A stretch of DNA of 64,000 bases from Cristatella mucedo (GCA_009760855.2 WPIO01000053.1:733501-797500), one strand, 5' to 3'. Positions 1-14,167 are shown, counted from the first letter of the stretch. Numbers and translations are program-made. Notes: generated from the letters alone by a model not told the origin.

Positions 1-473
1 ACGCACGTAGCACGGCGACAGTAGCTAAGCGGCAAAGGTTGCAGCAAAGAGCACCAAAGAGCACCAATACGTCAAGATAACAAGCCATACACATAGCATA
101 AACGAATCTATTTGAAAGTAACGGAGGGTTAGATAAGCTCAACCACAGCAATGACGTATACATCATCTCGTACGGCCCTCTGGCCTGGAGCGCAATTTGC
201 TCCTGCTGCCCAGGTACCAACCCTGGAGCACGGCAGGCTGCCTGCTCGGCTTGTGTGCAGCGTTGGCCTTAGATGCTCGCAGGATCTAGTCCTAGCCGTT
301 TACTCACAGGATCTAGTCCTACCCGCTGTAATTCAGGAGCTGCGAATAATGAATTTCAGACGCTATCGCGATAGATATGAATCTGCCGGTACCGTAACAG
401 TCAGCTACGCTTCGGGCTTCGACGAAATTCGCACGCTCGCGCCGCTTCTGCTGCTGTGCGCGCTCGTACTCTC
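1..473. other. unassigned sequence, no gene seen
   Basis: No gene is recognisable here. A 126-codon open stretch from 151 runs into the microsatellite and has no protein-like composition. A 15-base word (caggatctagtccta) occurs twice, near 288 and 308, suggesting a small local duplication. Confidence 0.4.
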
Positions 474-1250
<777 letters not shown>

Positions 1251-3220
1251 ACGTGAGGTAGAACGGTCTGCATTACCGACACTTACTCGCCAAGTTAAGG
1301 TCCGATCGCTCTTAATTGACGCCGTGCGCTGGTCCTATCGGAAAAGCTGCTGCTATTGCTGCGTGTAAGAGCTTCGACTCACCTGCAGCGGCAGCATGAG
1401 GCGCTGGCTTCACCAGAATTTGATCTGCGGGTTCGAGACGACTAGCAACTTTCAGAGCGCTGTTGTTGTGGCTCGGCGAAGTTTCTTGGCGAAGCCGTCA
1501 CTTCGCGTTTGTAGTACTAGGATGTCAGGCACCCCTCCGGTCATTGGCTGCTTAGCGACATACGAAGAACTGGCTTGAAACTCGTTGCTTTAAGGGTTTA
1601 TTCGGCACTTCTGCTAGTGGCAACTCATGTCTATGGGGCTTCCATGAATTCGCAGGCGACTTCGAGAGCAGCGACTAGCTCTGCCGCAGCTGAGAATCCT
1701 CTACGGGCGAACTTTGACCTTAAGTGAGCGGAGCCACAATTCGCTGACAGCGCGCCGCCACGCCTCCCAGTCTCCTTTCATCGGAGCTTAGGCTGCTACC
1801 GAAATCAGACGCAAAGCCGCCGAACCGCGCTCAATTAGACTCAATCGAGTTGCTGGGTGCGGGAGGTCAGAGATGGACGGCAGAGGCCAGAGATCGAAGG
1901 TGAGAGTCAGAGGCCAGAGGTCATAGGCAAGTTTCGGTGGCCAGCGTTTGAAGGCAGGTGCTTGAGGTGTAGTGAGTTCGTTCTCATCGCGGCGTGCTGA
2001 GGATTCTGGCGGATTCTTAAACGGCGGCGCATTCAAACAAGCCTGTTCACAGCTGTCGGTATAGTATCAGCTGTCCTGAATTCCTGACGACTAGGAAAAC
2101 GCTCCGCGATAAATTTAATCCACGATTAGGTGGCATAAAGCCAAACTCGTAAATAGTCGTTCCGTTATGCTCCGTTATGCGCTGGGCGCAGGCGTGAGAT
2201 GGGAGGCGCCACTGTTGGCGCCGGTCACCAGCGGTGCAAGCTCTGGCTACCCAAGCGAAAGCTGCCGTGGCTGATTATGCGCGCGGGTAGCGTCGCTGTC
2301 GAATAGACACTTCAGCGAGCTACGGAGGCACGCTTGCCGTGCTACAGTACGGGCGCAGTTTGTTTCGGCCGTCGCCCGCTGCTTCCGGCATTCGCTTGTA
2401 CTTATTGACGTCACACTCTTGCTTCGGGCTCCTGGCTCACGGCTTAAACCGCTAATCGTCGCTCATCGGCAACGACTAGCGCCGATGGGCAGCGCTGCGC
2501 CGCGGCCTCATTCAGTCCGGACTTGGAAGCTGCTGCTGCTGCAGCCGCGGCTGTAAACAAAAAAGCGGCTAAATTCGGTGGCGCTCTGAAAAGCTCATCA
2601 TACCGAAGTAGCTCGGAATCACTCCGAGGTCAGGGTCATCGGTAAACTTGCCGCAGACAATACGCATAGCTCGAACCCGCGAGTGCGCTGCGAATAGCCG
2701 AAGAGGCTAGCTGGCTCTTCGGCCTGAGACGCGAAACCAATTAGGACCAATCAGGAGCGCTCAGGAAGCGCCCCGAGCCAATCAGGCCTGACCGGCCAGA
2801 GGCACACCGTGAGCCTTAGGGTGGAAGCTGTGTCACCCGCCTGGCTTCTGCAGCAATCTGAAAACGATCCTTTCCTTTCTAAATTGAAAGCTGTCATTGC
2901 CAATAGCCGGCTATATCAGCATGATGACATTTATAATCTTCCATCTAAGCTAAGATTTCTCGCCCCCTGAAGAAAGGCAGACAGACTCCTCCGCTTCCGG
3001 CTTCCAAGTTTCGCCTTGCGACAAGCCTCTACAGTCGGTTCGTATGCCTGGATGCTGTGCTACATCGAGATTCAACCCTGTTTCTTCAGCACAGCAAAAT
3101 GTGCGACTGTTTTCTTTTTATGTCGTACTGTCGGCACATTATTGATCCAAGCACAGAGAGCCAGCGTCATCTTAGCAAATGAACGTCTGCATCTTAGCTC
3201 TTCCGCAGCCGGACCCTAGC
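1251..3220. other. intergenic sequence without recognised features
   Basis: I see no retroelement signature, tRNA-like sequence or conserved coding segment. Short ORFs on both strands lack recognisable motifs. A purine-rich stretch near 1860-1925 holds the word gaggccagag several times. Confidence 0.4.
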
Positions 3221-3223
3221 TGT

Positions 3224-4659
<1,436 letters not shown>

Positions 4660-4800
4660 AAAATATAATTCATTTGTATAGTGCCCTAAGAGAACTTAAT
4701 TTCTATTCAGACGCTTTGCATGTGCCACGGGGCTCGAGTCCTTAACTTGTACTGCACCCTCTGACATGCGACCTTGACTCAGAGCATGGAACCATTCTCG
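4660..4800 (-). mobile_element. SINE-2 copy (tRNA-like head, CR1-like tail), degenerate
   Basis: On the minus strand the end reads as a CR1-type 3' hairpin (agtgccctaagagaacttaatttctatt on the plus strand, in part). It follows a head with a B-box-like word (gggctcgag on the plus strand). The same arrangement recurs at 23300-23440 and 40420-40520. Family assignment rests on comparison within this window. Confidence 0.5.
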
Positions 4801-5159
4801 GGCGTGGCTTCCTTAGTTAGCGTCCACTCTTCCAATCTCTCGAACAGACACCTGGATCTGTGGTCCTTTCGGCTGCCAAACTTCCCTCTAAGTTAGTAAT
4901 CATCGCGGATCTCAAATCGACAGATGAACAAACTCACTGAAATGGTGGCCGTGTAAGAAAATAGCAGCTAAGCTCACAAGAAGCACCGCAAGATACCTGC
5001 GCCGATAAAATAGGCTCTAGAATAATGAACAACGAAATGTAATCTATTGTATTATCGTCTTTAGCTCCACGGAGCCACGGAGACTGCTTCGTGCAGTATA
5101 GTTTTTCATAGCTATGACTCAAAGCTTAAGTGACTTTCGATGCGCATGCCAATTCAATC

Positions 5160-5520
5160 GCCAATAGACTTCATCTCACACTGAAAAGAGAACGTGAGAA
5201 TCCCAGCTGAGTCAGACGAGAAGTCGAGATAGGGAGTAGAACGAAAGTTGCAAAACCGGAAAGGATATGCCACAGTCGGCGGCAGGAGAAGTGATGACGT
5301 TACGTAAGAATTGCCGGAAGTGAATTCCGTGGTCCGAGACCTGCAGAGCAAGTTTTTCTGTCGCCAACTGTCTATAATCCTAAAAATGAAACGGCTAATT
5401 TATAGTCCCTATGGGACCTGAGGGCACGAGAAGGCTGAAACTGGTACAACAGTTAAGCTAGGTGTGACAGAGCTAGGGCATTCAAAGGCTCTACGATTCT
5501 TAAATTTCAGCCGATCATAG
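5160..5520 (-). mobile_element. CR1 family A relic, 3' coding part
   Basis: The segment aligns by eye with the C-terminal coding part of the family A copies at 33.4-33.7 kb. Shared landmarks are the words for the region ending in cctgcagagc.aag.tt.tgtcgccaac, and the later ggctgaaactggt.ca. It is much more diverged than the other family A copies and has frame breaks, so it is an old truncated insertion. Confidence 0.7.
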
Positions 5521-5636
5521 TCGTATGCAGTTGGAATAATCAAAACTTGCTCAAGCCAACCAACTTGTGTGTTCAATAAACTCCTTCGACCATTTTGAGT
5601 AAGACACGCATTTATAAAGATCGCTGCTGTTGACTA

Positions 5637-6073
<437 letters not shown>

Positions 6074-6289
6074 TACACTTTGATTGCTCAGTGAAGTCCA
6101 CCGTAGGACTAATTACACATACATAGCTACCAAGAAGGGCTACTAAGAGCAGCAGTCGGACTCCGGAACGATGATATCTGAGGGGTCGCCAGAAGCAGGG
6201 GACGTTGCTCGCCTAGTCCGATACAAAAGTTAGAGTGTAACGGAACCATCGGCCCCCTTTGGCTGGAACGGCGACAAACCAGCCAATTC

Positions 6290-8110
6290 TGTGACGTATC
6301 GGCTGATGAGGGCATTGCCACTGCCTGGTAAAGATTTTCTGCTAAGACCGAGGGTTATTGGATCGAAATATCTACAAATTTATGCATATACAATTCATTC
6401 GATTTGGTGCAAAAGAGATCAATCTTTCCTCGTTATTGGTGTTTGTAACATTCATTTTGATAACTTATCTGACACGCTTTAAGCGCCGAACTTCGTGCAC
6501 TGACTGGCTCGTTCTCTCTTGTGGCTCATGCACATGACCCTATGACTCACATCAAAAGTCCCATACTCGACCGACTTTTCTCCTGCAATATCTTGCTATT
6601 ATCACCTACGCTTGCCAAAGTCTGCTTATCTGACCAAACGCTGATGACCTCTAGTCTAATGTGTGCGCTCTTCTCCACAGCTAAGGTCACACGTGAATCG
6701 CGAAACCTCACGACCTTTGACATCGATGCAATCTACGAATAAATATCTCTTTCACTCCTGCTACTCAATCTCCCTTCCAACCTGTCATCATTAGTAGACT
6801 CCTACAACACTGCGACGCTGACACGCTGACATGCTCGTCGAGTTTGCATCTCTGACTTCGCGCTCTCGCCAAGACCATCTGTGGCCTACTGCGGACATTA
6901 AACTAGCTAGGTCTACTAAAAGCAAGCTTGCAAAAGCATAGAAAAGAGCAGGCCTGACTGTCCATCCGCAGGCATACGAGGACTACTGCAGAGAATAACA
7001 ACCAGTCATAGCTAAGGCCAAGTCTAGCCAAATTTAAAACAAACACTGTTGAACCAGAGGTGCACAATCCACGAACGCTGATGTCTGCGATCAACCATCT
7101 CTGTAATCGCTGCCAGGTTAGCTGCTTACCTAATGATCCTTTTGGTGATCTAGCTGATCGTGCCTCTAGCTTCTCTGTCAGATTGAGAGACAAGATCAGA
7201 GAGTCCTCCGCTATGGTAACTTCATCTCTTCTGGGCCCCCGCCCCTCAATAGGCATCCTGCAGGACTCCCCTCGCTCAGTTCTTCGCAGCTCCTCAATGT
7301 CTGCATTCAATGTCAGGCCGCGAGTGACCTCATCCTAAAATTCATCTCCCAATCAAAGAAGACTACTCTTTCTGTGGACTATGTACGCGTGGCCCTACTT
7401 CTACGATGTGAAGTTCTGCTGCCGCCATGCATAACTAGCACTATAAATATGTCCTCAGCCTCTGAACATGTCCCGGCCTCTTTTAAAAAAGTCTGTAGTT
7501 ACGCATCTCACTGAGATAGCACCACAAGAACACGAAACCTTGAGCTACTTTGACTGCACTGGCTACCCATCAAGCAGCTTATCGACTTAAAGGTCATGTC
7601 ACTTTTTTATCTCCTCTTTCTCTGGCTCAAGCCTGTCAGAACTACTCCCCTACCAGATTCGGCATTGCACCATCCGCTTTTGTTAATTGAATCTTTTAGC
7701 TATACCTCGTGCAAACCTTAAATCCTTTGGAGACCATGCATTTAGTTTGTATGCTCCAAAAACCTGAAACTCACTCCCGACTACCGTCACGACATCCCCT
7801 GACTTGACCACATAAAAAAGAAATTAAAAACGCACCTATTTGTCACAGCATTTAGTGGGGGCCTGTGATACGTCCGTCCTTTACGTGCTTATTCGTGCTG
7901 ACACTGTGCATGCTGCCACTAACCACATTTGCATGCTGACCCTGTGCACGTCACCCCTGACCAATTTATTCTTGTTTTTATTGAGCATGCTATCACTAAC
8001 CATTCGACCGTATTTCCTTTGCAGCAAATGTAAAGCGCCTAGAAATAAATTGAGTTATCTGAGGGCACTTTATCAAGTGTATTATTATTATTGTTATTAT
8101 TATTATGCTT
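6290..8110 (+). mobile_element. CR1 family B retrotransposon, internally deleted
   Basis: This copy carries decayed coding traces in family order. An endonuclease-like GxFNIHxDN segment sits near 6435-6470. A stretch at 6760-6830 matches the end of the endonuclease region. The linker between endonuclease and RT is at about 7060-7480. The sequence then jumps to the RT C-terminal part (WLPIKQLIDLK-like, about 7555-7600) and the family B 3' UTR (7850-8075), ending in TTATT repeats. The catalytic RT core is missing, so an internal deletion is inferred. Frameshifts and stops throughout show it is dead. Confidence 0.75.
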
Positions 8111-8384
8111 TTAAATCGATGCTTTGGGCGAGATGGTATTTTCTGGGAGGATTTTGCTGCGGCTGAGCAAAGTTATGTCAGCTCACACACCGCGGCCGTA
8201 GTAAGATCGTTTATGTTATAAGCAACAAATCTAGGTGATTACGTAAAAGCACTAACTTAGCCCGCCGATTTACCTATGTAGCTTAAACACATCAGAATAT
8301 TTAAAAGTTACATTAATTGACTCCTTCAACCTTGAATGCCACGCTGTTCTACATATTCTGCACGCCTACTTTGTGCCCTCTGCT

Positions 8385-8722
8385 AGACAGAAGCTTTAGC
8401 TCTGCAGATCCTAGACTGTGGAACTCGCTTCCACAATTCTTAAGCAACGACAACTACTCTCCAACTGCCGACTATGGCACATATTTTTCAGCGGTCCTGA
8501 GCTGCTACTTCTATGCTACTCACTACCTCAACTGCTCTCCTGACTCTGCTATGCTCCCCACTTTCTCTTTGTTGCGTGAGACGAAGTCTGTTGGCTACCG
8601 AATGCGTACCGAAAGCTGCTTAGGCTGGGAGTGCGCTATGCAAAACTCTCCTGCGCAACACCCACGTGGTCTTTTATGACTTTGTGGAGTTACAGATGGA
8701 GATACTTTACATTACATTACCA
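8385..8722 (+). mobile_element. CR1 family A, 3' fragment
   Basis: Starts within the C-terminal coding part (gacagaagctttagctctgc) and ends in ttacattacattac. It is nearly identical to 43795-44115. It is 5'-truncated, as usual for target-primed reverse transcription. Confidence 0.85.
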
Positions 8723-8817
8723 TTGTGTGAGCCATCTGTACGACCTCGGCGTGACTCTGAACGTAGCCTTTGAGGCATGATTGAGGCCCGCGCCTCGTAC
8801 TTCCGCAGTATCGTGAA

Positions 8818-8998
8818 ACCGTGTCCACATAGTGGGTGCCCTGGGTCTTAACCCATTAAGGCAAAGGTGCTCGCTGTACACGACCCAGGTAGTGGGTTCG
8901 AATCCTGCAGAGGACGATTCTTTATCGCCCGCTACAGGCGGGAGTGACAGCCGTAAGGGCTCTACTTCCGCTGTGTAAACGAGGCTGCTAAATAAGCT
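8818..8998 (+). mobile_element. SINE-1, tRNA-derived
   Basis: Contains a tRNA-like B box (gggttcgaatcctgc, about 8896-8910), preceded by an A-box-like taaggc word. The tail motif aaacgaggctgctaaataagc is shared with the copies at 22612, 53415 and 55965. The acceptor stem does not pair, so it is a SINE rather than a tRNA gene. Confidence 0.75.
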
Positions 8999-9129
8999 AA
9001 GCTTGTTTTCAGGTTGCTCTCACAATTATGCGGCGATGTCAGAATCTTCACAGGTCTTAGGACCTAAAAGACTCAAAAAGACTGGTAGAAAAACACTCAC
9101 AGTGCACCCGACAATGTGTCCGTCGATGA

Positions 9130-9223
9130 AAGTCTGGCTAGACTAGAAAGAGACTTCGCTCTTTGAGGGAGCTTTCTCAAGCGCATTGTTATTATTACTA
9201 TTATCATTATCATTATTATTAAA
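9130..9223 (+). mobile_element. CR1 family B, minimal 3' end
   Basis: Only the 3' hairpin region (ctagaaagaga...ctctttgaggga) and an ATT/ATC-rich tail remain. Confidence 0.6.
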
Positions 9224-9250
9224 TGTGCTTAAGCGTTTCGGGTTTTGAAA

Positions 9251-9256
9251 TTTATT
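9251..9256 (-). terminator. AATAAA polyadenylation signal of the unrecognised minus-strand gene
   Basis: The reverse complement reads aataaa about 50 bases after the stop codon at 9307. That is a normal distance for a short 3' UTR and supports 9307-9468 as a terminal coding exon. Confidence 0.45.
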
Positions 9257-9306
9257 TGCTCTCAGCTTCATTTGTCATTCATTCAATTTCGTCTTCGTCG
9301 GGAAGT

Positions 9307-9468
9307 CTACAGCAGCAGCTCCTTTTGTCCACGACTCTCTCCATGCATCGCTAACCTTTTAGCAACTGGTACACAATTCTTCGGCTCGTCTGGTCTGTCA
9401 TCGGGTGGCGCAGCAGGCGTATCGCGTGTCAGAGTGGCGTCAACGGCTGGCTCATCACACCTCTCCGT
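9307..9468 (-). CDS. probable terminal coding exon of an unrecognised gene
   Basis: On the minus strand an acceptor (gaaattcag) at 9469 is followed by 53 codons and a stop. The composition is protein-like: an acidic, proline-rich first half (PPDDRPDEPK) and a basic end (KRLAMHGESRGQKELLL). It starts in phase 0, which matches the donor phase of the exon at 10965-11016. An AATAAA signal follows the stop. I do not recognise the family, so no function is proposed. It could also be a fortuitous ORF, but acceptor, phase, composition and polyA signal together favour a real exon. Confidence 0.4.
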   Translation of the reverse strand, partial: TERCDEPAVDATLTRDTPAAPPDDRPDEPKNCVPVAKRLAMHGESRGQKELLL

Positions 9469-10091
9469 CTGAATTTCACCCTATCAAGCATCGAATCGAC
9501 TGTAATACCGTCAGTCTGGCTTACAGGTCACTTCCTTAGTATGCATAAGCCTATTTATCCGATTGACCTGCGTGCTTTCACACCGCCTGCTTCCCAGTGA
9601 CTGGTCACCTCGCGCCCCCACAATATAAGGATAGGTTTTTCGTGATCGGGCCTTCAGTTCGTATTGCTTGAAAGTCTAAAATTCTGGCGTCGGATTACGG
9701 TTACAAGGTGCACTTGCTGTGCACCTTGTAAGTGGCACGTCGAGACGCATCATGGCTCCGCTCAGCTGTCGAGAGGCATCATGGCTCCGCTCAGCTAGTC
9801 CTTCACCTTAAAGGAATTTATTTTTGCTCCGGGGTTTGCTTGCGAACTTGTGCCTGAGTCAGAAGTCATGCAAACCACTGGTCACTAGTGTCTTCACGCC
9901 TGCTTTGATTGCACGCTTTAGCTCACTGAGCTTTGAGTTATTTGCTGCCAATATTTGCACGCTTAATACCACGCATCTCGCCACCTCGCCGCCGCCAGTC
10001 TTTCTTATTCCTTTCTTACCAGCGATTTCCGTGGCGCGCGGTCAGTGGCTTCAAGTTCCGGTTGGGTTCTGTGCAAACGACGTGGTACTAT

Positions 10092-10190
10092 TACTAATAG
10101 TAATAATAATAATAATGATACACTTGATAAAGCACCCTGAGAGAATTCGATCTCTTTCTAGTCGCTTTACATATGCTGCAAAGGAACTAT
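10092..10190 (-). mobile_element. CR1 family B, minimal 3' end
   Basis: Plus strand begins with TAA repeats, then cacttgataaagcaccctgagagaa...ctttctagtcgctttacat. This is the family B 3' hairpin in reverse orientation with almost nothing upstream. Confidence 0.75.
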
Positions 10191-10964
10191 TCTTCTTCTT
10201 CTTATTGTTAGCATTGTTAATAATATCAGCCTTGCTGCCTGGCGCCCCTACCCCAAAACTATCCGAACTTCACGGCCGCCGAGTTCACGCAAGCTCACCT
10301 CAAGGTGAGCCTGAAAGGCGTGAGCTGAAGCTGGATTGACCGGAACTTATGGGACGTGCGATCGCCGATGGAACTTATGGCACATGCGATCGCTAGTGGG
10401 ACTTGTGGGAAATGCACGATGGGACGTGCGATCGCCGATTGGACTTATGGCTTTCTTTTAGAAACTGCCACAGCTACCGACAGAAATGTGACAGCAGGGC
10501 ATCCTAGCAGCGTAAGTAGAGCGCCGAAAGCGAAAGGGAAACGCCTCCAACGCCTCGGTAGCGGCTCCAGCTTATCTGCTCTTTTTCCAGGGAGCTCAAA
10601 CCGGAGCCAGTGGCGCCACTGTGCAGCCTCCTGTGCCTGGCGGACAGCGTTCGGGCGGCTCAGCTTCCAAGTGTGGGCCGGCGCTGCTGGCACTGCTGGC
10701 GCTGCTCTCGCTCCTAGCTGCTTGCTTCGCTTAGTCGGTATGCCGCCATACTAGGCCAATTGCGTTCACCATGTTCGTTCGCAATAAAAAAAAATTTGAT
10801 TAATTAAAAGAGTATTTTTTGTTCGGCACTTGGCAATCAACCGTAAAAGCTAACCCTCTGCGAGACCGACACATAACCCGTGAAGAGTCGGGGGATAGAC
10901 ATTGTTGGGAGAGAGGTTGGGCAGGTAGAAGTGTGGGAATCCTTAGATCGCACAGGAGCCTTAC

Positions 10965-11016
10965 TTGCTCATCATTCGTCCGGGAAAGAATCTCCTCCCA
11001 CCTCTTTGGCCGCTGG
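10965..11016 (-). CDS. probable internal exon of the same unrecognised gene
   Basis: On the minus strand, acceptor gttcactttcag is followed by 52 bases (one base completing a codon, then 17 codons, RPKRWEEILSRTNDEQ at the end) and donor gtaagg. It ends in phase 0, so it joins the exon at 9307-9468 without a frame break. The residues are charged and helix-prone. The product is unknown. Confidence 0.35.
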
Positions 11017-11335
11017 CTGAAAGTGAACGCCGGTTTAATCAACCGCGGTGGTGATGGAGTCAGAAATCACCTGGAGTTAATTTGGCTGGTTGAGGACGTC
11101 TCTGAGAGGCTGCAAAGTTGACCTGCATCCGGGAATTTCTTAGCAAAGAAAATTAGGCAATGCCGCTACTCCGACCGATTGTACTCTTTGCTGGCGCTCA
11201 CTCCGGGTGAAGGTTTACAGTGCCAACAGCCACTGTATGGCGGCTTTCCTAATCGGAGGTGAACATTCATTCAACACGTCATTCCGAGTCCTCGAGGTTG
11301 TTTTTTCAAAGCCCCATCCATCCATATATATATAG

Positions 11336-11577
11336 GACAGCATTTAGTGGGTCCCTGTGATTCGTTATTGATGTGCTTATGCGTGCTGACACTGTGCATG
11401 CTGCCACTAACCACATTTGCATGCTGACCCTGTGCATGTCACCCCTAACCATATTATTCATTTTGTTTGTTTATCAAGCATGATATTATTTACTCACCAT
11501 TCAATTGCATTTCCTTTGCAGCAAATGTAAAGCGCCTAGAGAGAGATTAAGTTCTCTGGGGGCGCTTTATCAAGCGA

Positions 11578-11604
<27 letters not shown>
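11336..11604 (+). mobile_element. CR1 family B, 3' UTR fragment
   Basis: From acagcatttagtgggtccc through the 3' hairpin (aaagcgcctag...gggcgcttt) to an ATT tail at 11578-11602. No coding sequence remains. Confidence 0.9.
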
Positions 11605-11608
<4 letters not shown>

Positions 11609-11632
11609 GCTTAAAATACCGTACCGTAATTG

Positions 11633-11779
11633 TCAGATCTCGTCGTGCAGCCCCTCCCATCTGGCTGCTGGCAGCCCGGACCGGGTGGGGCCACCGACGA
11701 GCGGAGGGTCGTGCGTCAACTTCCAATGTGCCGCATCTGGTATTTCCTCAGCAGTAGCGTTCAGTTTCCTCTGAAGCTG
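11633..11779 (-). CDS. possible coding exon, 48 codons and stop, unrecognised
   Basis: After an acceptor-like cgtgccag the minus strand is open for 48 codons. The composition is protein-like (segments NATAEEIPDAAHWKL and RWEGLHDEI) and ends in TGA. It lies just upstream of the two putative exons at 10965 and 9307. With its own stop it would be an alternative terminal exon, or else splicing leaves it before the stop. No good donor was found, so confidence is low. Confidence 0.25.
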   Translation of the reverse strand, partial: QLQRKLNATAEEIPDAAHWKLTHDPPLVGGPTRSGLPAARWEGLHDEI

Positions 11780-12107
11780 CTGGCACGTGCGATTATGTTA
11801 TAAAGAAGGGGGAGATCGATTTACCGTTCGTCCGGCACATCTCAGAGCAAGCCAAGTGTCCAGGAGCCGGCGGGAGGAGTAGACGTCAGTGACGTAAGTG
11901 GAAAGTCAGACGTCAGACGTCAGTGGAAAGTGCACGACCCCTTCGGTGCGAGATTACGGTGCCAAAGGTGCTCATGCCTTTCGGTCGAGCACTTACAACT
12001 TTAATGCATAAACCCTGTTTTTAGTGGCGACAAGGCTGTCATGAATTAGCGCCTTCAACCTTGAGCCTTCGATATACGTGGATCTCATGAACAGATACGA
12101 TCCCTTA

Positions 12108-12175
12108 TAATAATAAATAATAATAATACACTTAGTATAGCGCCCTCGAAAAATTTCATTTATTTGGCTTGATGC
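12108..12175 (-). mobile_element. CR1 family B or SINE-2 tail fragment
   Basis: TAA repeats followed by acacttagtatagcgccctcg in reverse orientation. This is the remnant of a 3' hairpin end. Confidence 0.5.
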
Positions 12176-12204
12176 TCCACACTCTAATCCTGGCTACTGC
12201 TGCT

Positions 12205-12207
12205 ACG

Positions 12208-12247
<40 letters not shown>
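12205..12247. repeat. (ACT)n microsatellite
   Basis: About 14 consecutive trinucleotide units. Confidence 0.9.
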
Positions 12248-12444
12248 GAATCATTCAAGGCCTTATGACGTACAGAGTTAGCCAGCTGCTTGACGAAGGT
12301 TAGCCATTTGCTGCAACAGTGTACTGAAAAGCAAGTAGCTGCTGCTGTTAAAATATAAAATGCCGGCATCAGCTAGCTTCAGGAATAGTTGCTTTGGGAT
12401 CGCATAAAGCTTTGAAGATATCGTCCGGATTGCCAACTACGTTG

Positions 12445-12729
12445 TTTCTTATGCAACGACATCTACTCTCCAACTGCCGACTATGGCACATCTTTTTCAG
12501 CGGTCCTGAACTGCTACTTCTATGCTACTCACTACCTCAACTGCTCTCCTAACTCTGCTATGCTTCCCACTTTCTCTTTGTTGCGTGAGACGAAGTCTGT
12601 TGGCTACCGAATGCGTACCGAAAGCCGCTTAGGCTGTGAGTGCGCTATACAAAACTCTCCTGCGTAACACCCACATGGTTATTATGACTTTGTGGAGTTA
12701 CTGACGGAGATACATTACATTACATTCCA
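12445..12729 (+). mobile_element. CR1 family A, 3' fragment
   Basis: Begins in the C-terminal coding segment (cttatgcaacgacatctac) and ends in acattacattacatt. It matches 43850-44120 almost base for base. Confidence 0.85.
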
Positions 12730-13117
12730 GACATTAATTACAAGCTCTTGCCTTGTCCTCGATCTTACTAGCATAGCTAGGCAAGTATGTAATAGTCTTG
12801 ACTGAAACTTCTTGTATAAGGTATACATCTACACATTTACACATCGGAATAGACCTGCTGACAACCTCTCTTGAGTTCTCCGAAGGAAATGGTAGCACCC
12901 TTAAAATGGGAACTTGAAACTTCTTGACGGCAGCTAGCCGCTCTCTACACCCGACAGATTCGTTCAACATCACCTGACCTTTCTGTCGTCATCTTGTCTC
13001 AGTCTCCCTTCCGCTCCAGAACGGTGGGCTTGAAATCTCTGGCGTCACATGCCACTGTTCTGTAGGGCAATGACGATGGAATTCACTTAAAAAACTCCAA
13101 ACAAACCAGGAAGGCAG

Positions 13118-13305
13118 CTATGCCTTCCGAGTAACCAAACACTGACTATTGGTGTGCTTTCAAAAGGCTTATCACGTACCTGCCCCGCCCTCGAAAGTGG
13201 GCAATGAGAGAGTGGGTAAGGAGACGCCTTTCGGGGAACCAGGCCCTGACCATCACTTGGGCTTTCATGTGGGCTTTCACCTCGCTGATCACGTGCCGCC
13301 GCCCC
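13118..13305. repeat. diverged direct repeat, two units of about 110 bases
   Basis: The segments 13118-13185 and 13228-13300 share ordered words (ccttncgngnaacca, gctttca, gctnatcacgt). This points to an old tandem duplication. The overlapping minus-strand ORFs repeat the same residues and are not supported as genes. Confidence 0.4.
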
Positions 13306-13506
13306 CCCCCCCCAGTTGAGCCAGGAGAGAGCCAAAACGGCTCAGCCAACCCAGCGTATTTCATCTGCAACAGCTGAGCGGCACAGTACTAGCAGCACGA
13401 GTACTCTTTTTCGCTAAGGACATGAAAAAATGACTACCGCTGCCAGGCAGAACGAAGATTTTTTCTTCAGAGAAGCCTGGGATAGGAACACATGTACATG
13501 CTCTTA

Positions 13507-13800
13507 ACAATAATAATAATAATAACAATGCAGCTGATAAAGCGCCCTCAGAGAACTCAATCTCTGTCTAGGCACTTTACGTTTGCTGCAAAGGGAGATG
13601 CAATTGAATGGTGAGTAATATCATGCTTGATAAACAAACAAAATGAATAACATGGTTAGGGGTGAAATGCACAGGGTCAGCATGCAAATGTGGTTAGTGG
13701 CAGCATGCACAGTATCAGCACGCATAAGCACATCAAGGACGAATCACAGGGACCCACTAAATGCTGTCCTAAATAGGTGTTTTTTAAGTTCTTAAGCAGC
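13507..13800 (-). mobile_element. CR1 family B, 3' UTR fragment
   Basis: Reverse copy starting with TAA repeats and the 3' hairpin, running through the 3' UTR to cctaaataggtg. It is 5'-truncated at the end of the coding region. Confidence 0.9.
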
Positions 13801-13856
13801 TTGCACGGGAAAAGATAATAGCTGATTTAACTGCCTCTTTGTAATAATAATGTACT

Positions 13857-13858
<2 letters not shown>

Positions 13859-13888
<30 letters not shown>
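13859..13888. repeat. (AT)n microsatellite
   Basis: About 14 AT dinucleotides, next to a direct repeat of tcaagtata words. It sits between a family B tail remnant and a SINE. Confidence 0.85.
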
Positions 13889-13890
<2 letters not shown>

Positions 13891-13914
13891 AGTATATATC
13901 AAGTATATGGGTAT

Positions 13915-14065
13915 AGCCACAGATAAGCCTTTACGGCTATCACCGCCGGTTGCAGCAGCAGTAAAGAATCCCCCACCGCAGGATTCGAACCCACGACCTC
14001 GGGACCGGAGATCGTGAAAAGCACCAGCCTTACCTAGGTATCGTCGTAACGAACCTCACAACCTG
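13915..14065 (-). mobile_element. SINE-1, tRNA-derived
   Basis: Reverse copy. The B box complement (aggattcgaaccca) lies at 13980-13993. It also carries the complement of the family words for tgatagccgtaaaggct and the A-box side near 14030. Confidence 0.7.
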
Positions 14066-14167
14066 GCAACCTGTACCGCGGTCTAAAGAGAACGATATTC
14101 TGGGAAAGTCACTGCCGGGATAGTCTAGTCCGGATAGCGTTGCTTCGGCAAAGCCTCGTTCTGTGGT

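Noticed and set aside
8896-8915. tRNA genes suggested by B-box sequences here and at 22673, 53450 and 56028
   Set aside because: No cloverleaf forms; the copies share a non-tRNA body and tail, so they are SINEs.
10445-10693. Minus-strand ORF with WRHWLRFELPGKRADK, considered as another exon of the unrecognised gene
   Set aside because: Protein-like in part, but no usable donor near its end and no phase match, so not annotated.
13087-13370. Two overlapping minus-strand ORFs with similar peptide repeats
   Set aside because: The similarity comes from a diverged DNA duplication and no domain is evident.
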